Of a DNA stretch of 64,000 nt, positions 25,142-35,754 are shown piece by piece. Both the position numbers and the translations under genes were made by a program. Source of the stretch: Piper betle (Eukaryota; Streptophyta; Magnoliopsida; Piperales; Piperaceae); assembly GCA_033002965.1 (NCBI GenBank), contig JAURVB010006366.1:62001-126000 (forward strand), read 5' to 3'. Numbering within the stretch: the stretch's first letter is position 1; the number at the start of each line of letters is the position of its first letter. Under the pieces are notes generated by a model, which was given only the letters and a program-made list of their open reading frames with translations, did not search any database and was not told where the DNA came from.

Positions 25142-25727
25142 CTATATATATATAGAGGGCAGCCTGTGGGCCGTTGGATGAAAATCCAATGGCCCACGGG
25201 CCTCAAATCTACAGCCCCACCTGCCGACCCGCCTAACCCGTCCGACCAACCCGCACGCCAGAACCCACCGCCGGCCTGACCCCGCCCGCCGCCTTGCAAC
25301 CAACCACCCTCGCCGTGGCTCCCCCGGCAAGCGCCGCCCGCCGCCCCTGCGATGGACCCCCCCCCCCCGCCGCGGCCCGCCCGCCCGCCCCAAGCCGCGG
25401 TGACCCCTTCGCTGTGGCCCCCCAAGCCGCCCGCCCCTCCGACGCGGCCCGGGCGCGGGCCGCGGCGGGGTGGTGGGGTTGGTCGGTCGTAGTGGGGGGC
25501 CGAGCGCAGGGCCGCGGGCGGGGTCGGGCGGGCGGCGCTTGCCAGGGAAGGCGGGGTCGGGCGGGCGGCGTTGGGCGGATGGCGGGTTCGGGTGTGCAGG
25601 CAGTCGGACAGGTTAGGCGGGTCGAACGGGCTGGACTGTGGACTTGAAGCCCGTGGGCCATTAGATTTTCATCCAACGGCCTAGGGGCCGTGCGCTGCGC
25701 TCCAAAAAAACGGCAGCGCATTACAAC

Positions 25728-25759
<32 letters not shown>
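25142..25759. mobile_element. GC-rich ~570-bp inverted-repeat (fold-back) block between TA tracts
   Basis: The left arm from about 25160 and the right arm back from about 25700 are reverse complements over roughly 200 bases or more. Both contain CCGTTGGATGAAAATC, then TAATGGCCCACGGGC-type and GACCCGCCTAACC words in the same order. The left arm also has its own hairpin at 25166-25197 (GTGGGCC..GGCCCAC). (TA)n flanks both sides (25142-25153 and about 25729-25758). The all-frame proline/arginine/alanine translations are by-products of composition. The architecture resembles MITE-like elements known to sit in (TA)n microsatellites, such as rice Micron. That family link is inference. Confidence 0.65.
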
Positions 25760-25762
<3 letters not shown>

Positions 25763-26519
25763 AAAATCGTACACTATGATTGATATTCTAATTCCATCAA
25801 GAACAGACAGACACAAGAAAGTCTTTCAACCAAAGTGTACATGCATGTGGAAATTGATACGGTCGACGTCAAGCTATGTTTGTTAGGCAGTCACTATCTG
25901 GAGCAGGTCCTAATCACTACTAATCAGATGAATATATTTCCATGAAAAGTCAGGATAACATATAATAAACATAAACAGGAACAATGAGACAGATGAGATG
26001 GCGATCTTCTTCTTTCCCTTTTTTAAATCCAATTGGCCGCCCACAATAATGCTCTCCTCCAGCTCTATGCTAGCTAACGAGTCATCGCATCACATGACCT
26101 TGAAAGCCACGTGTTATACAATTAAGTGCATTAGGGTGGGTAATCACGCCATCATTTTGCGACGGATTTTGTTAATTTTTTTCAAAATAGAAAACACAAA
26201 TAAGATCATGTCTAATTATGTTTTATATTAGAATTTTCTTTTTTTAAAATACAAAACTATGCTTCGTGTCCCGAGTCGGGGTTTTATAATCAAAATAGAT
26301 TGGTTTAACCGCTATTTTTAGTCAAGTTAATTTCAAAATATGTATATTAAGCCAAGGCTGGCCATGTGTTATAAGCATAATTACAAAAATCAGAATCAGG
26401 GTCTGAATCAATTTCTGAGGGAGTCATTGAATTGGATCGAATTGGTCAGGAATTAATTCAGCTGAATCGGTCTAAATCGATCGTATATAAAAATTTTAAC
26501 TTAGTAAAAATCGGTAGGT
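25760..26519. other. Intergenic, no gene seen
   Basis: AT-rich, with a degenerate 'AATCGG/GAATTGG' word zone at 26395-26500. A stretch at 26193-26250 recurs downstream of the LTR nest at 35772-35830. Confidence 0.5.
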
Positions 26520-27060
26520 TATTAGTTATATAACATGTCATTCTTATATTATTTTTATGTTACGATGTATATTATATTTTATAATATTTTTCCATATTTT
26601 TTGGATTTTGTTTTGAATTATTTAGAGTTGTTATTATTTTTAACTTGAGTTAGAGTCGTGTCAACTTTTTATTATAAGAATGCCACCTGCTATTTCTTCC
26701 CCCCCCCCACATTCTCTTTCCTCAACACTCTACCTGTCCTTCACCTCCGCTGATTGCTGCCGCCCCCGCCCAATCCACCCCGCCTCGCCTGTCCCCTCCC
26801 CCAAACACCCCCCCCCCCCGCCCCATCGCCCACTTCCCCGCCCGTCCCTCGATCACCTCGCCACCGCCCTCGCACGCTACCGGCCATGCCCAATCTGCCC
26901 CGCCTACCCCCTTCCCCACCGGCCCTTCCGATCCCTCGTGCACTTGGCCGCCGCCCCCACCCAATTTGCCCCTGTCACCGCCCTCGCCTGCCCCGCCATT
27001 CATCCTCACCTCCCCGTCCTCCCCCCACCCCGTCCCATGCCGCCGTTCAGAATTAGCTCA
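26520..27060 (+). mobile_element. 5' fragment of the long LTR family
   Basis: 26520-26690 aligns by eye with 31160-31330: GGTTATTAGTTATA, CATTATATTTTATA, TTTTTTGGATTTT, then GAGTCGTGTCAACTTTTTATT and GCCACC. It is followed, as in the other copies, by a C-rich GC block at 26697-27050. The 3' part is missing. Confidence 0.6.
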
Positions 27061-27662
27061 AATCGATTGATTCTAGAAAAGCTCAAATATGGTGGAATCA
27101 GTTGATTCATGGACCGATTTGAGTCGAAGACCGATTTATCCATTTTTTTAACGCAGATTGCCTCCAATCCGATTTAAATCGGCCGATTCCAAGTGGAATG
27201 GACAGATTTTTACAACAGAAGTTATAAGTCATGAGGGTCATATGTACCTGAGTATATAATAATAACGTCAATAAGTGAGCAGCAGAATGAGTTATCAAAG
27301 AATATTAGAGTACGACCAATTTTTGTTTATTTTTAATGGACCATAGAATTAGATTTAAGTCATTGTTCGTGTTAGGACGCATTAGTTATTATTTTTGGGT
27401 GGGTTAGTAGGCTAGAGCATGTCATTCAACATAGACATATAATTTTATTTTATAGTATTTTATTATATTTTATTTTATATTTTTGGAATTTATTATTATT
27501 GTTGGGTCGAGTTGGAAGCAAGTTAAGTTTTATTTACAAAACTACCACCACACCAAACCCTGACCCTGTTCTTTTCCCCTGTTTCTCCCCCGACACCTCT
27601 CCACCGTGACCGCCCTAGCGCCGCTGGTAGCACCACCGCCGGCCTCCCTCCACCATCACCCC

Positions 27663-30603
27663 TGTAACACCCCAAATCCAGTTCACGCTCGTGAACCGAA
27701 CACGGTATGTTACAGGCCCCGGTTAGGTCGGCTAACCCGAACCTAACTCATGCGGATCCAATCTCGGCGTCTTAAGATGAAGATACAACTCGCAATGCAT
27801 TGATGAATGCACAAACCCTAACATGGTACTACATGAATGACATGCAATTCAAACACACACCAATACAATTACGATCAAACTCAATGAAAATTCTAAAATA
27901 AAACGGACAGAATCTCCCCTAAAAGTGCAATTAGGGTCCACCCTGTCAAAACAATATATACCAATATATATGCATATATCAACAATTTCAATCACACATA
28001 ATCTAATATACTGTATATTCATTATAGAACTTGGGCCACACTTCTGCTGCGCACTCTGATCACATCTCACCTCTTGTCATCATGTCTTAGCTTTTCATCA
28101 TGTCATAACATCATGTTTTAACAACTAATCACGTCACATCATCATGTTTCAAGCATTTATTCACACCATATAATAATATCATAAACACAATATAAACACT
28201 CAATTGACTGACATGTGTGCAAGTGACAACAGTGCTCCTCCGTCCAACTGGCTCCTCCAACTCGTAATTGTTACCTACATATAGTGTAAAAACACGTCAG
28301 TAACAAGTGTTACTGGTCCGGAAAATAAAATAACTATAACAAGCTGGCTATGAGAGCAAACTCTCATATGAAAGAAAACATCATATGCTCCACGTGAACA
28401 CTCTGAAGGGCACTACTGAGGAGCCACTGGGCTGCAGACCCGGTAGCATCCCGATCTATCTGGTACTGTGCCACTCACGGCACTTCTTTTTCAGTACTTC
28501 ACGTAAAACTTTATCCTAAGCCCTCTCCTTACCTCCATATTTCTCCTGGCCTTGAGCACGAAGGCCGAGTACTCTCAGGCAGTCGCCTTTAGTACCCTTT
28601 GAACCACAAGTCTGGACATGCGCTGTACTAAACAGTACCCGTAAACCTCCACGTTCTCCGGGTGTGAGGAACTCAAACGCGGAGTTGTCAGGATCCCTCG
28701 GGAATGGAACAGTCCGTTGGCACTAATCCAGAGCCCGCTTTGACTGTCACGGCATCCGCTCATGGTACGTGCAGTCGGTTTCTCCATCTCTCGTCTCACT
28801 GAAAACGCGAAAACTACATATATATAGGGCTGGGTAGGGATTTATATAATAGGCCCGAAGGCAACTTGTGGTGGATCTTGTTTTCGAAATCATCCTCGAG
28901 GGATCTCATCCTTGAGGGTTATTAATCCGAAAAACTATTCAGTTAAATGGCCCGAGTTAAGTGGGATCCGATAAAACGCCACTTAACCCGTCCTGCAGAT
29001 AATAAAATAAACATACAATAGAAGAGCGTAAAACAGAGGCGAGTCCTAAACGGACCTGGTAGAAGCTCCAAGCGTGTCATCGCGCCTAGGCGGCGAGCTC
29101 CTACTCCGTACCTACACATCAAAACTAAATACTAACGCCCGCTAACTAAATGATGCATCAAACTCAATAAATATCAATCAACAATCAAATAATCATAAGT
29201 ATGAAAATAATTCTAACTAATCCTATTCATACCAATTTTATTATGTTTTTCTAACTTATGTCGTGATCCATCATCATGCTCCGATTCGATCTACCTCATT
29301 AGATCACTTAACCTTCATTCTCAATTAATTGCATCATGCAATCATCATTTCATTCATAGTCATACATTTATCCTGACAACTAACCAATTCTAGCATGTTA
29401 TGCTAACAATCATCATCAATTTTAAATAATCAAATCGGAGGTAATTATACCTCACGTCATCGGCAATCGACGATGACTAGGGTTTTTGTCGAGCGTCTCG
29501 GAGCTCGAATCCGGTGCTCGTCAGCGTCCGAAGTCGATCAGGTTCGACTGGATAAACTCCGCGGAAGATCTGCCAAATTCCTGCAAATCTGGTTTTCAGC
29601 AGGTTTCGGTGGTTTTCCGGCAAGTTCAGGCGGTTTTCCGGCAACAGTCGCCGGCGGCGTCTACTGGCCGGAAAGTGGTCATGTTGGGTACCATTGGAAC
29701 CGGCTCGGCGAGCCCGACACATCCACACATTGACATGGTCGGCCGAGGCGGTGGCTCACTGGAAAATGGCTAAAACAGGAGCTGGCCGTGGTGGTGTGGA
29801 GATCCGGCCGGGATGGGCGGCGCTGGCCTCCGTTCCGGTCGGGGAAGGTTGCTAGGGGTTGAGGGTGTCGAGGCGACCACCTGATCGTGGCGGCGACGGT
29901 CGCCGGCGGCGGAATCGGCGACGCGACCGAAACGTAGCGCGCGCTAGGCACGGCGATTCTGGCGTCTTGGCGACCTGGCAACGACCGGGGCTGGTTCAGG
30001 GCGGCACGGCGACGCCATGGTGGGGCTAGGCGGCGACGCCCGGTGGCAAGGCGACGACGGCGCAGGCGGTGGTGGCACCAAACAGTGGGGGCGGCTAGGG
30101 TTTGGAAGGGGAAAGTGTCAGGGGTGGAGAAGAAATGGTTGGGTGGCAAACTTGTAAATAAGACTTGACTCGTCTCCGGCTCGAGTCAAGTATAATAACT
30201 AAGTCGTATTAAATCCTAAAAAATTCATAAAAATCGGGAAAAATCCCGTAAAATCAAACAAACACTAAAACATCGTAATGATATGCTCTAGAACTATCAA
30301 CCCATCCAAACCGCTCGTAACGCGTCCTAACGCGGTAAACGGCCTAAAACTAATTCTACGGTCCACTATATATAAAAATAAAGAAAAATAACTGGCATAC
30401 TCTCATATATTCTGATAACTCATTCTGTTCTGTTGTGTTCATGACGTTATCATCATATACTTGGGTACGCATGACCCTCATAGCTCATACACGTGACTGG
30501 CGTCGGCTCAGTACACGTGTTCTGAATCTGACTCGACTCGAAAATAACGGTTGAACCGACCGGTTCTGAATATAAAACCCTGACTCGAGTCGTGGGTTTT
30601 ACA
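27663..30603 (-). mobile_element. Solo long LTR, 2941 bp, with 5-bp target duplication
   Basis: The plus strand starts TGTAACACCCCAAATC and ends GGGTTTTACA, giving TG..CA ends on either strand. It is flanked by ACCCC at 27658-27662 and 30604-30608. Read on the minus strand it starts TGTAAAACCC, has a TATA-like TTTTATATTC about 27 bases in, a GC-rich segment at about 30150-29470, and ends GGGGTGTTACA. No gag, protease, RT or integrase frame is visible. I read it as a solo LTR left by recombination between the two LTRs of a full element. A non-autonomous element of the same outline cannot be excluded. The 156-codon minus frame at 30149-29679 and others nearby show no known domain and are probably compositional. 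Confidence 0.82.
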
Positions 30604-30961
30604 ACCCCACCCTCCTCCTTCCTCCTCCACCTTCTTGCTTCTCCTACATGGTTCACTACTGCCCGCCCTTGCCCTATTCTTGGAGCGCCTCTGCTGGCTG
30701 CCGTCGCACCTCCATGTAGCCGTCCTAGCCGGCCAACTCCCTTTCCCGACCAAGTCATCACCCAACATCCCCTCCCTTCCTTCTACCCTTCTTCCTCCTA
30801 CCCTGCTAGCCAACTGCCTTGCTCACCCTTGGCCACCGTCAGCAGGCCACCAGCACCTCGCCACTGTCTGGCCAGTCACCCCATGCCTTCACCGCTCTCT
30901 TCTTCCCTTCCCTTCCCTTTCCCCTTGCCTTCCTCTACCTACTCGCCCCTATCCACCAATA

Positions 30962-33629
30962 TATAAAACCCATGACTTGAGTCATAGTTTTATATTAATG
31001 ATGAGGGTCAAGTATACCCGAGTATATAATGATAATGTTAGAAAGATGATGAGAAATGAGTTATCAGAGTATATGAGAGTATGCAATTATTTTTTATGTA
31101 TTTGATCATAGAATCATTTATAGGGCAAATAACGCATTAGGACGCGTTATAGAATAGTTTGGGTGGGTTATTAGTTATAGAACATAGCATTTGATGTTAT
31201 GGTGTGCATTATATTTTATAGAATTTTTCCTTTTTTTGGATTTTTTTAGAATTTATTACAAATTAGTTATTATTTTTTACTTAAGTTAGAATCGAGCCAA
31301 CTTTTATTTAGTAGGTTGCCACCCAACCCTTTACTCCCCCTAAACCCCGACACCGCCCCCCATCCTCATCATCGATGCCCCCTCTGGCCGCCGCACTATC
31401 GTTGATGGACACCGCCGACCACCGTTGGGGCATCATCGAGCTTTTCCCCACTCACCGGCCGTCGTCCGACCTCCACGATGCCTCGACACTGTGCCTTAGT
31501 GCATGTGTCCCAGCACTGATTCACCATTGTCCACACCACTTAGCCGCCGCCTTGCCATCGACACCCTCCCCCTTTAACCCCCAACCTTTTCCCCATACCG
31601 AGAGCCGCCGCTGAGGCCGGCCAAGGGCCAATCAGACAAGCCGACCGACTCCCGAAAGACTTGACGCTGCCGTCGGCGATCATCACTGCCGCTAGCACCC
31701 TCACCACCACCCCCATTGGGTCGAGCTCGCCGAGCCGGAGCCAACCCATAGCCACAATTGCCTTGCCAGAAAATCGGAATCGCTGAAATTTGTCGAATCT
31801 TCCACCAAATTCATCTAGTCGAATCCAATTGAACTTCAGACGCCGTCGGCTATCGAATTCGAGTCTCCAACAACACGACAAATCCTAACCATTGCCGATT
31901 GCCGACGACGTGAGGTATAATTAATTCCAACCTAATTACTTAAAAGTGATAATTATTAGCACGACATGCTAGGATTTGATTGATTGATGTGATAAAATTT
32001 TTATTGTAAATAAAAATGAATTGCGTAATTGAATTGTATTAAAATAAATGCTAAGGAACTAATTAAGTAAATTAAGCATACAATGTTAATTAAATGCAAC
32101 ATAGCCTACAAAATCTAATATGGATTGATGTGTGATTTGATATGATGAGTGCATTGATGTGTGTATGCTATAGGATGTGTGAATGCATCATAGCGGGCTT
32201 TAGCTTTTAGTTTTGATGTGTAGGTATGGAGTAGGAGCTCGCTGCCTAGGCACGTGGACACCATTGGAGCTTCTATCAGGTATGTTTAAAAATCGTTTCT
32301 ATTTTGACTTCTATACTCTATCATGATTTGTTTAACAAGTAAGCGAACGAAGAATAAGAATGTTTTTTATTTAACAGGCTCTCCTATGTCAAATTGTTAT
32401 TAGTTCTTTCTGGACTGGTAATGCTCGTTATTAATGTTTTTTTATTATCTATGTAGGTGAGAATAGCAACGATGAACGATGCATACATGTACCAACCGAA
32501 TGAAATTGATGATGTTGAATGATAAATTGTTGTGAATAACGCTAATTGAATGTTATTTCTATGAATTGATAAAATGTTTTGCAAGTGATTGAAAATTTTG
32601 AATAGAAATAAATAGGTTGAGCCATGGAGTCTAAACTCGGCTCAAAAGATCAGAAGTGATGATAATTGAAATGTAGAGAGAAAATGTCATATTTTTGCTG
32701 TATTTTTATCGTTATAATATATATATATATATATTAGTTGTTGTTAACATGGTGGTCCCTATTGCATTTTTAGGGGAAACTTTGTCTGTTTTATTTTAAA
32801 AATAGTTATTTTCTTTAAACATTTCACTTATTTGGTTCATTTTATACCTAATTGCATATCATACCATGCATCCAGAACGACAATAGCGCCTAAGCATCTC
32901 ATTTATGCATTGAATGCTTACATCACCATCTTAAAACGTCGAAGTTAGATCCGGGTCGGCTTAACCGAATCAAGTAGATTTGTGAGATCCCTCAACTTAG
33001 TCCCACATTTAATACCTACTGGGAGAAGATCATGTTTATAAGTAGGAATGGACTATAGATCTTTAACTTGGGTTAACCATTTTAAAGAAATGACTTAGGC
33101 CCCATTACGTTGCACTTTGGGCCGGGTCGTTACAAATGGTATCAGAGCAACTTGGTTCACCACGGTTGAAGAGATGACTTAGCCTGTTACATTGCACTTT
33201 GGGCTGGGTCATTACAAATGGTATCAGAGCAACCTAGTTCCATGTTAGATGGTGGGCTGGACTAGGGATGTTGGCTAGGCTGTTGGTCAAGGGCCAGAAA
33301 GGTTGTGGGCTAGGGCTAGCAACAGGCCAAGTATAGGTATTTCGGGGACGAAATTTTCTAAGGTGGGTGGATTGTGAGATCCCTCAACTTAGTCTCATAT
33401 CTAATACCTACAGATGGACTATTTTAAAGAAATGACTTAGGCCCATTACATTGCACTTTAGGCCGGGTCGTTACAAATGGTATCAGAGCAACTTGGTTCA
33501 CCACGGTTGAAGTGATGACTTAGCCTATTACGTTGCACTTTAGGCTAGGTCGTTACAAGATTATCGAACTGTTCGATTGCCAATAACATTTTCAAGTTGG
33601 TTCGCAGGTGAACCGAACGGGGTGTTACA
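30962..33629 (+). mobile_element. Third copy of the long LTR family, carrying a TRIM insertion
   Basis: It starts TATAAAACCCATGACTTGAG, aligning with TGTAAAACCC.. of the intact copy, and ends GGGGTGTTACA at 33629. The order of landmarks is the same: GATGAGGGTCA, AGTTATCAGA, TTAGGACGCGTTA, GCCACCCAACC, a GC block at 31318-31915, and GGAGCTCGCTGCCTAGGC. It lacks most of the segment corresponding to 28400-29000, so it is internally deleted. Its eroded first dinucleotide and the absence of a clear target duplication make the left boundary less certain. It is interrupted by the TRIM at 32981-33557. Confidence 0.72.
32981..33557 (+). mobile_element. Rearranged TRIM with four LTR segments and three primer-binding sites
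   Basis: The order is: LTR 32981-33134 (154 bp, TGTGAGATCC..GTTACA); primer site TGGTATCAGAGC at 33137-33148; a partial LTR end to 33216; second primer site at 33219-33230; about 125 bp of internal sequence; polypurine AAGGTGGGTGG; LTR 33373-33475 with a ~50-bp internal deletion; third primer site at 33478-33489; and a partial LTR end to 33557. The whole array is bordered by a perfect duplication AGATT (32976-32980 and 33558-33562). The primer site is the exact complement of the plant initiator-Met tRNA 3' end. The element has no coding capacity. Confidence 0.9.
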
Positions 33630-35754
33630 TATCACTGGCAGCTGCCACCGCCGCCGGCCAATTTCCAACAAAGTGGCCTCCTCCTCCTCCTATCCACCTA
33701 GCCCTAACCCTAGATCCCTCCCTAGCATCCTCCTTACCGATTTCCAGCCATGTTGCCACCCCTTGGCACTGTTGGCGGCTGCAGTTGCCGCCGTCGTAGT
33801 CACCAATTTCACGCCGAATCACGGTGAGACGGGTTTTGCTTCTCAAATTTTAGATTTTTAATTCATTTTGATTATTATGCATATCATTCATATTTTTGTG
33901 AATATGTTATTGTGAAATTTAGGGATAATTATCTGTTGATTAATAAATAAAGTTATGAAATTTAGAATTGATAATGATTAATGATACTTCAAATCATTTA
34001 ATTAGAAAATAAAATATGTTACGGATGATGTTAAAAATTGTGAAGTTAAGTATTAAGGTTATAATTGTGTAGATTAATTAATTATTTGATTAGAAAGTTA
34101 ATTCACAATGAGAATTGATACAAGATGAAGATAAATTTAGAAATTGTGACGCAGTCACCTAATTAAAAGCAATGATTAAAATTTTTTAAATTGTTAATTG
34201 TTAAATTAATTCATTTGTTGATAATCTGATAGTGATATTAGTAATTATACTATTCATAATTTTGTAATGATTTATATGCATCCATTTCATTCATACATTA
34301 TATAGCTAGCTAAGGCATTAGCATTTAGTTTGATTGTGTAGGTAAGAAGTAGGAGCTCGCCGCTTATTTATCACTTATTCTATTGTGATTTATGTTATTG
34401 ATTGTAGGATGGGTTAAGTAGTGTTTTATTGGATCCTACTTAACTCGGGTCATTTAGCCAATAGTTTTACGAATTAATAACCCTCAAGGATGAGATCCCT
34501 TGAGTTTGATATTGAAAACAAAATCCACCTTAGGCCTATAATATTGAATCCTTTACCAGGCCTATAATTTTATCGAATTTTCATTGAGACAAAAGAAGTA
34601 GCACGTACCATGAACGGGTGCATGTACTAGTCACAACCGGTTTTGGAGTAGTAAGAGAGTTGTTCCATTCTCAAAGGATCTTGACAACTCCGCATTTTGA
34701 CTTTCTGCACACTTGGAGAAACATGGAGGTTAACGACACTGTTTATTATAGCTCATATCCGTACATGTGGTTAAAGGGCTATTGAAGGCGATTGCCTGAT
34801 GGTACTCAGCCTTCGTGCTCAGGGTAGGAGAAATATGGAGGAGATGAGAGGGGTTAGGACATACTGGTAGTCCTAAGGGATAGAAAAGAAATATGAGAAA
34901 ATGTTGAGGGACATCAACAAACCAGTCAGTTCACGATGTTGTTTGGTCTGTGGCCTGATGGCTTCCCAGTTGATGCCCTTATGAAAGTTCAACACAAGAT
35001 ATATATGGTTTCCTTCAAAATGAAAGCTAGCTCTCATTTGCCAGATTGTTATAGTTATTTCTAGACCAATAACACTCATTACTGATGATTTTTATTATAT
35101 GTAAGTGATGATTAGGAGTCTGATATGTCAGTTTGGATGGAGGAGCATTTATTACTATGTGCACACATACAAACCAAAAGCACGTTATGTTTGGATTGTT
35201 GTGTGTTGATTATGATGTTTTAATTTATAATGTAGTGGTTAATATTAAAAAGACTCTGTCGTGTTGTTTCAGTTTATAATATGATGTTTCATAATGAAAT
35301 GATAATCATAATGTTTTGAGATTGATATAGCAAATGAGAATGACATGACAGATAAAACAAATAGATGTGTAAAGACCAAATAGATGTAAAAGATTTAGTT
35401 GATATCACTTTAATATGTTATGAAATGAAAATTTTGGATGATGTGATATATATTTATATATTGCGGTGTTGACAGGTTGGCCTCTTATTGTACTTTTAGG
35501 GCAAATTTTATCCGTTTGGTTTTAGAAATTTTATTGATTTTATCGTAATTGTTTTTTAGTGTGAATTATTTTTTATGTCATTCACATAATATCCTATTAT
35601 GATTCTTAAGATGCCAAGACAGAATTTATCTTTTATCTTAAGATGCCGAGAGTAGATCCAGTGGGGTTAGGTTTAGGTTCGTCGACTTAATCGGGTAATT
35701 CATAACATTTCAATTCTGTTCATAAGTGAGTCAGATTTGGGGTGTTACATAACA

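Larger units (their letters stand above)
27105..35749 (+). mobile_element. Old long LTR (plus strand), split by two later insertions
   Basis: Three separated pieces join in order into one copy of the family: about 27105-27662, 30609-30961 and 33630-35749. The sum, about 3.03 kb, is close to the 2941 bp of the intact copy at 27663-30603. The GC-rich middle adds up to about 680 bp in both. The last piece matches the reverse complement of 27663-29460 through several landmarks: GGAGCTCGCCGC, TTAACTCGGGTCATTTA, TCAAGGATGAGATCCCT, CTTCGTGCTCA and the terminal GGGGTGTTACA. The 5' boundary is uncertain because the first ~120 bases are diverged. No protein-coding retroelement domain is present, so this is LTR sequence only. 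Confidence 0.7.

Noticed and set aside
24823..25721. Several long open frames on both strands (up to 190 codons) in the GC-rich blocks
   Set aside because: They overlap in up to five frames, consist of Gly/Arg/Pro/Ala low-complexity sequence and follow the inverted repeat. GC-rich DNA lacks stop codons by composition.
26680..27105. 141-codon Pro-rich frame
   Set aside because: It lies in the C-rich part of a truncated LTR copy. Overlapping frames on both strands are equally open.
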